DNA from: a marine gamma proteobacterium HTCC2143
Lineage (GTDB): Bacteria > Pseudomonadota > Gammaproteobacteria > Pseudomonadales > Dasaniaceae
Assembly (NCBI GenBank): GCA_000169075.1
Contig: AAVT01000001.1
Coordinates: 1-64,000, forward strand
Reading direction: 5' to 3'
Length of the DNA stretch: 64,000 nt
Shown here: piece by piece, positions 48,546 to 57,716 of the stretch
Position numbering within the stretch: the stretch's first letter is position 1
How the letters are laid out: each line of letters starts with the position of its first letter
Program-made: the position numbers and the translations under genes
The notes under the pieces: model-generated
Database searches by the model: none
Told to the model about the DNA's origin: nothing
The model's input: only the letters and a program-made list of their open reading frames with translations

Positions 48546-48875
48546 CTAGTGCTCATCATCCACGATGTCAAGAAATCTCAGTTCCTCGGTTCTTTCGCCC
48601 TGCTGATCAATCCAGATAAATGCTACGTTACCGCGCTCATCCGCACGCAGATGAAAAGACAAGAAAGGGTTGGCCGCGGTACCCGGTCCAAATTCGGCCT
48701 CAAAAACAAGCTGCCCCTGATATTCGCAGCGAAAAATATTGATGATATCCCGCGGGACTAATGCACCGATGGCATCGCGCCTGAAACCACTGTGCATGGG
48801 GTGCGACGCCAGAGTTTTGATGTTGAGGATGTCACCTTTTTTTGCCGTCGCCGGGATCGAAATTCTAGTTTTCAT
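48546..48875 (-). CDS. soxZ: Thiosulfate oxidation carrier subunit SoxZ
   Basis: Partner of SoxY in the periplasmic SoxYZ carrier. It has 109 residues from the ATG at 48875; an adjacent TTG one codon upstream is less likely. The family pattern MKTRISIPATAKKGDILNIK, LASHPMHSGFRRDAIG and the immunoglobulin-like C-terminus (NPFLSFHLRADERGNVAFIW) are present. No signal peptide, as usual, since it is exported with SoxY. It lies 8 nt after soxY and 2 nt before soxA. Confidence 0.93.
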   Translation of the reverse strand: MKTRISIPATAKKGDILNIKTLASHPMHSGFRRDAIGALVPRDIINIFRCEYQGQLVFEAEFGPGTAANPFLSFHLRADERGNVAFIWIDQQGERTEELRFLDIVDDEH

Positions 48876-48883
48876 CAATTAAC

Positions 48884-49324
48884 CTACAGGAGTGGATCAA
48901 CACAGGCCGCCAACGTGACAATCGTTTCAGAGGACCCCGACCACAAGGTTCCATCATTTAGCCGCGCAACGGCCGTGATAGTTTGAGAATTAGACAATCG
49001 AATTCGAGTGGCAACGCCAGCTTTGCCTGCAGCGGGAGAGAACTGATAACTCGCCAGCATAGGAACAGGATTATTGTCGGCGAATATTCGAATTTCCCGC
49101 ACATAGTCATTTTCGGTCATCGGGCTTTCAACATCGACCACCAAGGACACTGAGTTGCCATTTTCAGCGAGGGGCGGCGTTTTCAGGTGCACCCGGCCTA
49201 CTGTTATTGCCTCTTCCCCATAGAACAACGCCATTGTTGCTTTGAGCCTTTTAGCATATACATGGGGCGCTAACTGCAATGCAAGACCCGTCGCAGCACC
49301 TAGAAGCAGAGTTCGTCTTTTCAT
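48884..49324 (-). CDS. soxY: Thiosulfate oxidation carrier subunit SoxY, variant carrier tail
   Basis: Carries sulfur intermediates on a C-terminal cysteine swinging arm. It has 146 residues, with a Tat-like N-terminus (MKRRTLLLGAATGLALQLAP) and the SoxY fold (VGRVHLKTPPLAENGNSVSL; REIRIFADNNPVPMLASY). The standard end GGCGG is replaced by AACVDPLL: the cysteine is kept, the flanking glycines are lost, and four residues follow valine. The carrier function may persist with altered partner contacts. AAAGGA precedes the ATG. Confidence 0.88.
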   Translation of the reverse strand: MKRRTLLLGAATGLALQLAPHVYAKRLKATMALFYGEEAITVGRVHLKTPPLAENGNSVSLVVDVESPMTENDYVREIRIFADNNPVPMLASYQFSPAAGKAGVATRIRLSNSQTITAVARLNDGTLWSGSSETIVTLAACVDPLL

Positions 49325-49345
49325 CGTTGTCCTTTCATAAACGTC

Positions 49346-49762
49346 TCAGTGCCCTTGTCGATCAGCCAGCAGATAAACAATAATATCTTCAACATCCTGC
49401 GCTGACAAAATCGTTTTTCCTTCATAGTCTGCCGCTACTTGCATCAGTCCCTCTGTTTGAAAGTAAGCCGGCATCAGCGTTTGATGATTGAGCCGGCTAT
49501 TGTCGACAATGCGGTATCTTATCTGCTGTGGATCGAGCCTTGTAGCAACGCCGTCCAGCGATGGCCCGATGTTACCCTGAAAATGTTCATCGCTGGCACT
49601 GAGCCGGTGACACAGCAAACAGTGCCCTTTATCGCGGTCATGAAAGGCTTTCTGCCCTTCGACATAACGACCCGGTGTTGTTGTTAGCGGAGCATCGCGA
49701 TCATCCGCAGCGACCGTATTTACGAAGGTTGCCACAATGAGCGCAAGAACAAAAATGCGCAT
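49346..49762 (-). CDS. soxX: Sulfur-oxidation monoheme cytochrome SoxX
   Basis: Forms the SoxAX c-type cytochrome with SoxA in the periplasm. The ATG at 49760-49762 gives 138 residues starting MRIFVLALIVATFVNTVAA (signal peptide). Its A is shared with the soxF stop (TGATG). The heme motif is CLLCH, the methionine ligand is in TLMPAYF, and NIGPSLDGVATR is typical of SoxX. It is followed by soxY after 21 nt. Confidence 0.92.
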   Translation of the reverse strand: MRIFVLALIVATFVNTVAADDRDAPLTTTPGRYVEGQKAFHDRDKGHCLLCHRLSASDEHFQGNIGPSLDGVATRLDPQQIRYRIVDNSRLNHQTLMPAYFQTEGLMQVAADYEGKTILSAQDVEDIIVYLLADRQGH

Positions 49763-51036
49763 CAACCGAACACCTCTGCGGTGATAGAGGCATACCATTG
49801 ACGAGCATACTGAGCCTCTATACGCCGGGTTTTTCTCGATGCCAATAAAGGGCTGGTTCCGCCGGCGCCTTTAATCGCTAACCAGCGCTCTTTATCCGGC
49901 TGGTAAACCCCGGCAACGGAAATGCCATAATCAGGGGTCACCAAACTGTAACAGGTGTTAATTAATTTACTCTCAATGGGCTTTTTGCCATTGAGCAACC
50001 TAGCAATTTGCAGGGCACAGAGCTTCGCCTGGGTATTCGCCGCAAACGCTGATTTCGGCATCGCGTTAGCGATTGCTGCATCGCCAATCACATGAATGTC
50101 CGCGTACAGGGTCGACTCAAAAGTCGCCGCATTAATGGGGCACCAGCCCGTGGCATTAGCAACACCACTTAGCTGTGCGATTTTCCCCGCCCGTTGCGGT
50201 GGAATTATATTAGCGACATCAACTTTGATGCGGTCAAATTCAGTGTGTAATGTCATGGCGGCGGGGTCGACGGAGATAACTTTGGCGCCGTCATTGAGCC
50301 CCTGCCATTCGATAATGTCACCAAATTCAGATTTCCAAGCGGCCATAAATAATGCTTGTTTTGAAAACCGTTCTTTGCTGTCGAGGACCAATAATTTACT
50401 GTTCGGTTTATGGGTTTTTAGATAATGTGCTATCAGACTGGCGCGTTCATAAGGCCCTGGCGGGCATCGATAAGGATTTTCGGGCACTGATATAGCGACA
50501 GTGCCGCCGTTTTGCATTGCGGCTAGCTGCCGTGCCAGCAGCGTCGTTTGGCCGCCAGCTTGCCAGGCGTGGGGCATTAACTCGGCCGCTGCTTGATCGT
50601 AGCCTTCTAACACATCGAAGTTTAAGCTAATGCCGGGCGCCAGTACTAAGCGGTCATAATCAATACGCCGACCATCGGCTAACGTCACCTGATGGCCATC
50701 AGCGTCAATAGCGGTGGCCGCCTGCATGATGTGGTTAACACCATCAGCGCTAGCCCGATCATAACTGAAGGTCTGGGCCGCCATTGGACGGCCATTGCCA
50801 ATCACTAAATTACTGAACGGACAGGCAATATAATGTTGTTTAGGTTCGACAAGCGTCACCGCCAAAGACGGTGATAACTTTTTCAGCGTGCGGGCGCAGC
50901 TCATGCCGGCAAAACCACCGCCAATGACCACGACTCGCGCCGGCGCCCCGCTGATAGTGGCACAGCTGGAGCTTAAGCCCGCGGCCATCGTTATTAAGAG
51001 CCCTTTAACTATGTCACGACGATCTAAATGCTTCAC
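49762..51036 (-). CDS. soxF: SoxF/FccB sulfide dehydrogenase flavoprotein
   Basis: FAD subunit of flavocytochrome c, oxidising sulfide or boosting Sox activity. It has 424 residues from a GTG (51034-51036) that overlaps the soxE stop (GTGA). The N-terminus is Tat-like (MKHLDRRDIVKGLLITMAAG) with a Cys at SSSC. The FAD-binding motif is VVVIGGGFAGMSCARTL. Other family features are the IACPFSNLVIGN cysteine stretch, VLAPGISLNFDV and HVIGDAAIANAMPKS. The following soxX shares one base with its stop. Confidence 0.92.
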   Translation of the reverse strand: MKHLDRRDIVKGLLITMAAGLSSSCATISGAPARVVVIGGGFAGMSCARTLKKLSPSLAVTLVEPKQHYIACPFSNLVIGNGRPMAAQTFSYDRASADGVNHIMQAATAIDADGHQVTLADGRRIDYDRLVLAPGISLNFDVLEGYDQAAAELMPHAWQAGGQTTLLARQLAAMQNGGTVAISVPENPYRCPPGPYERASLIAHYLKTHKPNSKLLVLDSKERFSKQALFMAAWKSEFGDIIEWQGLNDGAKVISVDPAAMTLHTEFDRIKVDVANIIPPQRAGKIAQLSGVANATGWCPINAATFESTLYADIHVIGDAAIANAMPKSAFAANTQAKLCALQIARLLNGKKPIESKLINTCYSLVTPDYGISVAGVYQPDKERWLAIKGAGGTSPLLASRKTRRIEAQYARQWYASITAEVFG

Positions 51037-51344
51037 TGCTTTGTCAATACCCTTGCCATGGCTGTGATTTCGTCGTCTGAGTAACCCCGAGCTAAGCGGT
51101 TCATCAGTGTTCCGACACGCTCGCCCGAACGAAATGCCAACAGGGCCTGTTCAATTTCATTCGCCGTAAGTGCTGCCAGCGAGCCCGGACCCTCTGCATC
51201 AGAACTCACGGAATGAGCGCTATGACAACTACTGCATGCGCTCGCCATAGCTGTTGCTGGGTCCAGTGAGTTGTCGGCGTGAACGGCACCGGCAAGCGAT
51301 ACAGCAAACACCAGCGCCATTGCGCGCAGCACTCGTCGCGACAA
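51033..51344 (-). CDS. soxE: SoxE/FccA-type monoheme cytochrome c
   Basis: Small periplasmic cytochrome c, the likely electron acceptor of SoxF. The heme motif is CSSCH. The Met-ligand region TLMNRLARGYSDDEITAMA matches the cytochrome subunit of flavocytochrome c. The start is not obvious. The TTG at 51342-51344 gives 103 residues with a good signal peptide (MSRRVLRAMALVFAVSLAGAVHA). The only ATG (51320) leaves it without a basic N-region. It lies 31 nt after iorB and overlaps soxF by 4 nt. Confidence 0.82.
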   Translation of the reverse strand: MSRRVLRAMALVFAVSLAGAVHADNSLDPATAMASACSSCHSAHSVSSDAEGPGSLAALTANEIEQALLAFRSGERVGTLMNRLARGYSDDEITAMARVLTKQ

Positions 51345-51375
51345 GAAGTAGCCGCCATTTAACAGCAACGCTGAC

Positions 51376-53562
51376 CTACGCAAGGCTTTGATCTTTGAGC
51401 GGTAAATGGCGAATGCGTTTGCCGGTAGCAGCAAATATGGCATTCAACACTGCAGGGGCAGCAACGGCAATTGTTGGTTCCCCCACTCCACCCCAGAAAC
51501 CCCCTGAAGGCATTACCGCAGTTTCAACATGAGGCATCTTAGCCATTTTAAGAGAGGGGTATTGATGAAAATTTTGCTGTTCGATTTCACCGTCTTTAAC
51601 CGTACATTCACCATAAAGCATAGCTGACAAGCCATAAACAAAAGACCCCGACACCTGCGCTTCAATCTGTTGTGGGTTTACCGCATAACCCGGGTCTGTT
51701 GCCGCAAAAATTCGGTGGATGGTTAATTCACCGTCATCAACCGACACTTCGGCACAGGCTGCCACATAACTACCAAAGGCTTTACATACCGCTAGACCCA
51801 AATGCCGCCCTTCTTCCGCAGGCTTGCCCCAACCAGCCATCGACGCGGCCTTGTTTAGCACCGCTAGCGCCAAGGGGTGCTGGGTCATTGCTTTTTGTCG
51901 GAATGCCAGCGCATCCTGACCCGTTTCATGTGCGACTTCATCCATGAAGCATTCCATATAAATCGCATTTTGATTAACGTTCACACCTCGCCAAAATCCG
52001 GGCGTTATGTGGGTATTGCGCATGGCATGATCCACTAATAAATCCGGTACCGTGTAGGAAATAGCATGATCTCCTTCTGGAGCCATAGCCTGAAAAACAA
52101 CGGGATCCATGCCGTCGTTATTTTCGATAGCCTGCGGCATCAGCGTTGCCAGAATCGACTGACCTGATATACGCATGTGCAAAGCGTCCAAATTGCCGTC
52201 GTCATCCAAACCGGCGGTCATTCTCGCCTTAGTGACGGGATGAAACATCCCTTGCAGCATATCTTCTTCACGGGTCCATAATAATTTCACCGGCGTACCG
52301 GGCAAAGTTTTAGCAATCAACACGGCCTGCGTGACAAAGTCAGCGGCACCGCGACGACCAAAACCGCCACCAAGACTTAACTTGTGAACATCGCAATTTT
52401 CCGCCGGTAATTCCGAGGCACTAATGGCAGCGGCCAATGCCGATTCGCCATTTTGCGTTGGGCACCACACTTCGCAACGGTCTTTAGTCCAGACCGCTGT
52501 TGCATTCATCGGCTCCATAGGGGCATGGTTTTGGTAGGGATAACTGTAATCGGCGGTGTAAGTTTTAGCCGCGTTTTTGAGCCCGGCGCTGACATCACCC
52601 ACTTTATTGCCCACAAAGGTATTGTCGGCGGTCAGACCCTCTTGCAGAAATTCGTCAATGGAAGCACTTGATACGTTAACATTTTCACCCTTATCCCACG
52701 AAATGGGCAGAGCATCTAGTGCTTTATTGGCCCGCCACCACGTTGAAGCAACTACGGCCACGGCATTGTCACCCACAGCAACCACAGATTTTACACCGGG
52801 CATTGAAAGCACGGCTTCTGCATCAAATGAGATCAGCTTACCGCCATGAACCGGGCACTTTTTGATAGAGGCATTTAGCATTCCGGGCAACATCATATCT
52901 GCACCGTACACTTGTTTGCCGGTCAGTTTTTCCAAGGTGTCGAGTCGTTTTTTCGGTTTGCCGACAACTTTCCAATCTTTAGGATCTTTGAGCGTCACTT
53001 CAGCGGGAGGTACTAGAGTACCCGCAAGACCGGCCACTTTACCAAAACTGGTGGTTTTCCCCGATGGCTTATGGGTGATAATACTGTTGGCTGCAACGCA
53101 GTCTGCAGCGTCCACCTTCCACTGCTGGGCGGCAGCTGCAATCAGCATTTCGCGGGCCATTGCCCCGCCTTCACGCACATATTGATGGCTACCGCGAATA
53201 CCACGACTGCCACCAGTTCCAAAACTTTGCCAGACACGATCGCGCCTTAAATTTTCCCCGGGGGTAGGATATTCCCAGCTGACGTTGTCCCAGTTGCACT
53301 CCAACTCTTCCGCCACTAATTGTGCCAGTCCGGTCAGGGTACCCTGACCCATTTCAGAGCGGGCAATTCGAATGGTGACGGTCTCATCGGCATCAATGAC
53401 AACCCAGGCATTAACTTCGGGTGTTAACGGACCTTTTTTGTTGTCTCCAAAAGCCTGCTGACTCGCCGCAGGGATCGCAAAACCGATAGATAGTCCAAGA
53501 CCCGTTGTGGCCGCACCGACGACAAACTGCCGCCGATTAATACGCATTTTTTCCTGTGTCAT
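51376..53562 (-). CDS. iorB: Molybdenum hydroxylase large subunit (IorB-like, xanthine dehydrogenase family)
   Basis: Molybdopterin-binding catalytic subunit of an IorAB-type hydroxylase or aldehyde dehydrogenase. It has 728 residues from the ATG at 53562 behind AAAGGAG. A Tat signal (RINRRQFVVGAATTGLGLSI) sends it folded to the periplasm. Family features include GGSRGIRGSHQYVREGGAMA, SLGGGFGRRGAADFVTQA and the catalytic GGFWGGVGEPT with the active-site glutamate. The substrate is unknown; relatives act on N-heterocycles or aldehydes. Co-directional with iorA (13 nt) and soxE (31 nt). Confidence 0.92.
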   Translation of the reverse strand: MTQEKMRINRRQFVVGAATTGLGLSIGFAIPAASQQAFGDNKKGPLTPEVNAWVVIDADETVTIRIARSEMGQGTLTGLAQLVAEELECNWDNVSWEYPTPGENLRRDRVWQSFGTGGSRGIRGSHQYVREGGAMAREMLIAAAAQQWKVDAADCVAANSIITHKPSGKTTSFGKVAGLAGTLVPPAEVTLKDPKDWKVVGKPKKRLDTLEKLTGKQVYGADMMLPGMLNASIKKCPVHGGKLISFDAEAVLSMPGVKSVVAVGDNAVAVVASTWWRANKALDALPISWDKGENVNVSSASIDEFLQEGLTADNTFVGNKVGDVSAGLKNAAKTYTADYSYPYQNHAPMEPMNATAVWTKDRCEVWCPTQNGESALAAAISASELPAENCDVHKLSLGGGFGRRGAADFVTQAVLIAKTLPGTPVKLLWTREEDMLQGMFHPVTKARMTAGLDDDGNLDALHMRISGQSILATLMPQAIENNDGMDPVVFQAMAPEGDHAISYTVPDLLVDHAMRNTHITPGFWRGVNVNQNAIYMECFMDEVAHETGQDALAFRQKAMTQHPLALAVLNKAASMAGWGKPAEEGRHLGLAVCKAFGSYVAACAEVSVDDGELTIHRIFAATDPGYAVNPQQIEAQVSGSFVYGLSAMLYGECTVKDGEIEQQNFHQYPSLKMAKMPHVETAVMPSGGFWGGVGEPTIAVAAPAVLNAIFAATGKRIRHLPLKDQSLA

Positions 53563-53575
53563 ATTCAACGCTCCT

Positions 53576-54049
53576 TTATGCCTTGGTTGCAGACTTGTTG
53601 GTAATTTCTACGGCAAGATGAATGCCTTCCCTGACTCGCTGAAAGGTACCGCAGCGGCAAATATTGGTAATCTGGGTGTTGATATCTTCGTCGCTCGGGT
53701 TTGGCGTACTGGACAACAGCGCCGCCGACGCCATGATCATGCCCGGCTGACAATAGCCACATTGGGGAGTGTCCAGCTCTGCCCACGCTTGTTGAACAGG
53801 GTGACTACCATCGTCTGAGAGGCCTTCAATCGTGGTGATTTTTTGATCAGCGCTGACACTGCTGGCGGGGTAAACGCAAGAGCGCACAGCACGGCCGTCT
53901 ATGTGCACGGTACAGGCACCACATTGAGCGATACCGCAGGCATACTTGGTACCCGTTAGTCCGATTTGTTCGCGAATAACCCATAATAGGGGCGTGCCTA
54001 CTTCGACCTCTACGTCGATTATTTCTCCATTTACCGTTAGTTTCGCCAT
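53576..54049 (-). CDS. iorA: 2Fe-2S subunit of molybdenum hydroxylase (IorA-like)
   Basis: Small iron-sulfur subunit passing electrons from the molybdenum site to a cytochrome. It has 157 residues. The plant-ferredoxin cluster is [12 protein letters not shown] with a later Cys in RAVRSCVYP. The helical second cluster is [11 protein letters not shown] with CRCGTF. No signal peptide; it should be carried out with IorB. First gene of the eight-gene unit. Confidence 0.94.
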   Translation of the reverse strand: MAKLTVNGEIIDVEVEVGTPLLWVIREQIGLTGTKYACGIAQCGACTVHIDGRAVRSCVYPASSVSADQKITTIEGLSDDGSHPVQQAWAELDTPQCGYCQPGMIMASAALLSSTPNPSDEDINTQITNICRCGTFQRVREGIHLAVEITNKSATKA

Positions 54050-54438
54050 TGCCTGCTCGCTCCTGTCACTTATTATCCGTTACGCCGCCATAAGCTTTAG
54101 CCTGTGCCAGCTTGTTAACTAACTTATTTATTTAGCGCGATTGTACCTAAGATAATCGATGGAAGTATAAAAAATAACCGTCTTTTTATCCCCACGTAAA
54201 AATATCCTAAGGAAAACAGGCTACTCGCATCGATAGATTGTCACAGCGTTATTGACGTGCCCTGTGTCTGGCGCTAATGGTCTGGCCCTGTTGAGAGATG
54301 TCTCGGCAGGAGCAAGTTATGTTACATTCCTATGAGACGCTGAATTACCACCGCCAAAAAAGTAGGCTCGGTGAACTGGCAGACAGATGTCGAGTCAACA
54401 CTGGCACACCCATCATCACTCAACAGGCGCTGTTATTA
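54050..54438. other. Divergent intergenic region between iorA and a serine hydrolase gene
   Basis: 389 bp. The right half (from 54298) is open in the frame of the downstream gene, but the extra 47 codons lack family similarity. The left half is A+T-rich and could hold promoters for both sides. No firm promoter or regulator site was identified. Confidence 0.4.
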
Positions 54439-55587
54439 ATGAACATTGAAATTTACGGCCATGTCGCCCCGGGGTTTGACAAAGTAAAAGATGCTTTTGC
54501 GGCTAACTGGCAAGGCATTGAAGTTGGAGCCTGCCTGAGCGTGGTTCACCAAGGTGAGACCATTATTGATCTCTGGGCTGGTTTTCAAGACCAAGCGTGC
54601 ACTAAAGCTTGGCAACGCGACACGTTGGTTAACGTCTACTCCACAACTAAAGGTCTGTCATCCATTGCCATTGCTCACTTGGCTGACAGGGGTTTGTTGG
54701 ATTATGAAGCACGGATGATAGATTACTGGCCAGAATTTGGCGCCCAGGGGAAAGACACGCTAACCGTTGCACAGGTGCTTTCCCACTTGGGAGGTCTATG
54801 TGGCGTCAGTGAACCATTGTCAGTCAGCGACTTATATAATTGGCAAAAAATGACCCAGCTACTTGCTGCACAAAAACCGCTCTGGGAGCTGGGTGATGAG
54901 GCTGGCTATCACGCCGTAACGTGGGGTTATTTACCCGGTGAACTATTTTTACGTATTACCGGTAAGAGTATGGGGCAGTATTTTCATGAACACATAGCCG
55001 GCCCGCTTAACGCGGATTGTTTTATTGGGTTGCCGAGCAGTGAATTACATCGAGTAGCCGAACTCGTCGGGCCAAACCGTGCAAGAATTCAACCACCCGC
55101 AACTGACTCGACTCCCTCTGCACCGCCACTCTATGCCGCAGCCATGCTAAACCCTTCCATCAGACCCTATAAAGATGCCAGTTCAAACGAGTGGCGTATG
55201 GCCGAAATAGCCGCCGCAAATGGCCAAGCTAATGCTCGTGGAATAGCCCTCGTCTACGGCATGATGGCAAATGGCGGAAAGATGGCTGGGGTCAATTTTA
55301 TCAGTACTGATGGTATTGCAACTGCCTGCCAACTGGAAAAAGAAGATGGTATCGATCTAGTGACCGGCGTGCCCATGCGCCGAGCTAGAGGATTTATGTT
55401 AGGCGTCGATGGTGCTTATGGTCCCAATGAAAAAGCGTTCGGTCACGCTGGTGCAGGGGGCTCTTTAGGCTTTGCCGACCCCGAAAACAATATTGCGTTT
55501 GGTTATGCCATGAATCAAATGCAAGCCGATCCCAATGCAACACCGCGATCAAGGTTACTGGTTGATGCATTGTATCAGTGCCTCTAG
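54439..55587 (+). CDS. Serine hydrolase of the beta-lactamase/EstB family
   Basis: Class C beta-lactamase-fold esterase. The ATG at 54439 gives 382 residues starting MNIEIYGHVAPGFDKVKDAF, which matches the family. An ATG at 54298 would add 47 unconserved residues. Catalytic features are the SxxK motif in NVYSTTKGLSS, the tyrosine motif in GYHAVTWGYLPGEL, and the late GHAGAGGSLGFADPE. No signal peptide. The substrate is probably a short-chain ester. Single gene. Confidence 0.88.
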   Translation: MNIEIYGHVAPGFDKVKDAFAANWQGIEVGACLSVVHQGETIIDLWAGFQDQACTKAWQRDTLVNVYSTTKGLSSIAIAHLADRGLLDYEARMIDYWPEFGAQGKDTLTVAQVLSHLGGLCGVSEPLSVSDLYNWQKMTQLLAAQKPLWELGDEAGYHAVTWGYLPGELFLRITGKSMGQYFHEHIAGPLNADCFIGLPSSELHRVAELVGPNRARIQPPATDSTPSAPPLYAAAMLNPSIRPYKDASSNEWRMAEIAAANGQANARGIALVYGMMANGGKMAGVNFISTDGIATACQLEKEDGIDLVTGVPMRRARGFMLGVDGAYGPNEKAFGHAGAGGSLGFADPENNIAFGYAMNQMQADPNATPRSRLLVDALYQCL

Positions 55588-55946
55588 TCACTGACATGTG
55601 GGTCACCCACTCCATAATGCTGAACCATTTAGCCACAACTGAATAACAGCCGAACGGTATCCAAAGCACAGCACAATTAATGCAGCTAATTGCTATCTAC
55701 ATTAACTTTGCGATAGCACCATCACGACCTAGGCGACGGCTGGGGAGTGACATCACCCTAGCGGTCGACAGGTCGCAGAAGCCACTCACTTGGCAAGCCA
55801 TTTTACTGACATTTTTTAGCGCGTATTTACCCGCAAGCTCTAGCAGATACCGCACCTTGGCATCTGTCGTAGACCAAAAAATATTCAACATACTCCTAAT
55901 CAAGTACGGCTATGACTGATTAATCAGCCTGCCCCCCATAAACTCA
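55588..55946. other. Intergenic region between serine hydrolase and amidase genes
   Basis: 359 bp between convergent genes. Small open frames exist on both strands (plus 55680-55919, minus 55697-55903), but neither product is recognised nor has a convincing ribosome-binding site. No terminator was identified. Confidence 0.4.
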
Positions 55947-57329
55947 TTAAAGGTCTGGATGTGCAAGTTCGCCACGCGCAGCCTCAAGTTCGCGCCCGAC
56001 ATCAATCAGCAAGTGCTCACCGAGCTCCGGCCCAATAAGTTGTACGCTGGCGGGCACCGCGCCGTCCGCAGATCGCCACGGGATCGACAAGGTGGGGCTG
56101 CCCGAATAATCAAAGGGAGCGGTAAATTTTAGGTTTGCAGCACGATCAGCCTCCGCTGATTCCATTTTAACGGAGCCTTCATTAGGCGGGCCATAAAGCA
56201 ACATGGACGGACTGACGATGAGATCACAGCGAGAAAAGATACCCCGTAACTGAGCAATGAGGTTGCGCCTTTCAAGCTCCACGAGCATGTACGATTCTGC
56301 GCTAACCGACAGACCTAGGTCTAGCAAATCTGCCAGTGAGCCATACTCGGACCGTCGCTCGGGAAACGAATCCCGGTGCGCATGCGCCGCCTCAACGGCC
56401 GTGGTTATTACCCAGTTTTTGCTGACCGCCCGCCAGGGCATAACAATGGGTACGATTTTACATCCACGAGACTGCAGCACAGCCAACACCTCATGGACAG
56501 CGGCCACATGCTCTGGCGCCGTGTCCTCATCATTATAGTTGGCATCAACCCCGATCTTTAACGATCTCAGATCACGACCCGACGGTGCCAGATAATCAGC
56601 AACCGGAGCCGCACTACTGGTAGGATCCTTTATGTCCACGCCGGCAATAATGTGCAACATAGCAGCGGCGTCAGTCACAGATCTTGTCATAGGCCCGATG
56701 TGGTCGAGGGAATAGGCCAGTGGAAAGGCACCGTATCGACTAACCCGGCCCCAGGTCGGTTTTAGCCCAACAATTCCGTTTGCGGCGGAGGGAAAACGGA
56801 TACTGCCACCGGTATCGGTACCAAGACTGGCAAAACAAAGTCCAGACGCTGTTGCAACGCCGGAACCGGATGAAGACACGCCTGTCCAAAGATCGTCGTT
56901 CCAAGGGTTTTTTGGCACGTCAACCGCAGGGTGATGTTTGGCGAATGCCCCCTCAGTCAACTTCAGCTTACCTAACATGACCGCGCCGGCAGCTTGCAGG
57001 CGCGCTACCACAGTCGCATCGAAGTCTGGCACATAGTCAGCATAAATCGCGGTGCCACTAGTGGTTGTCACCCCCTGTGTTGCCAGTAGATCTTTATAGG
57101 CAATAGGCACTCCATGCAACGCAGAGCGGATAGTGCCCGCTGCAATTTCACGGTCTGCACGAGCGGCATCAGCAAGCGCCCGCTCAGCGGTAACCGTCAC
57201 AAATGCGCCCAGATGAGACAATGCTTTAATTCTGGTTAGTAGTTGCTGAGTCACTTCTACCGAAGAAATAGCTCGCGAATGTATTTTCTTTGCAATGGTA
57301 CTTGCATCAAGATAATAAAAATCTGACAT
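55947..57329 (-). CDS. Amidase signature family hydrolase
   Basis: Ser-cisSer-Lys amidase of 460 residues. The lysine is K79 (VPIAYKDLL), the cis-serine lies in GVSSSGSG (about 152-154), and the nucleophile is S176 in GTDTGGSIRFP. The rest of the signature (GIVGLKPTWGRVSRYG) follows. No GatB/GatC genes lie nearby, so this is probably a stand-alone amidase rather than GatA. The substrate is unknown. Confidence 0.9.
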   Translation of the reverse strand: MSDFYYLDASTIAKKIHSRAISSVEVTQQLLTRIKALSHLGAFVTVTAERALADAARADREIAAGTIRSALHGVPIAYKDLLATQGVTTTSGTAIYADYVPDFDATVVARLQAAGAVMLGKLKLTEGAFAKHHPAVDVPKNPWNDDLWTGVSSSGSGVATASGLCFASLGTDTGGSIRFPSAANGIVGLKPTWGRVSRYGAFPLAYSLDHIGPMTRSVTDAAAMLHIIAGVDIKDPTSSAAPVADYLAPSGRDLRSLKIGVDANYNDEDTAPEHVAAVHEVLAVLQSRGCKIVPIVMPWRAVSKNWVITTAVEAAHAHRDSFPERRSEYGSLADLLDLGLSVSAESYMLVELERRNLIAQLRGIFSRCDLIVSPSMLLYGPPNEGSVKMESAEADRAANLKFTAPFDYSGSPTLSIPWRSADGAVPASVQLIGPELGEHLLIDVGRELEAARGELAHPDL

Positions 57330-57716
57330 CTTTTTTCCAAGTTCTTAGCTTACTTTTTTGCTAATTTTTAGGCCTGTATTTTACCGTCGCCTACCCTCTT
57401 TTAAGAACATACCAACACCATCGCTACCGAGTACCCTGTTCGGAAAAATATTCAGAGCACAGCCGCATAAACCGATCCGGCTGCGAGTACTATGAGGTCA
57501 CTCCACGCGGGTAATGCCCCGTCAACTCAATATACTCTATTGCCTATTTAAGGGCTCTAACTTAAGCTGAAGAAAAAAGGCTTAAACCAGCTTGAGCATG
57601 GCACCAGCGATGCGTCGCAGTAATCAATCAAAAGATGACGTCGCTAGTCATCTTCAGCCGACGCTAGGCGGTTCGTTTAAACAACTCACGCCGCAAGAAT
57701 GATAGGATGTACTACC
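57330..57716. other. Divergent intergenic region between amidase and enoyl-CoA hydratase genes
   Basis: 387 bp with no gene. A perfect 8-bp inverted repeat AAGATGAC/GTCATCTT with a 7-nt loop lies at 57632-57654, about 60 nt before the hydratase start. It could be a leader hairpin or an operator. Nothing else recognised. Confidence 0.45.

Noticed and set aside
54298..54438. Longer N-terminus for the serine hydrolase
   Set aside because: The 47 extra residues do not resemble the family, and the ATG at 54439 matches the usual start.
55680..55919. Small plus-strand and minus-strand open frames between serine hydrolase and amidase
   Set aside because: No recognised product, no ribosome-binding site, and they overlap each other on opposite strands.
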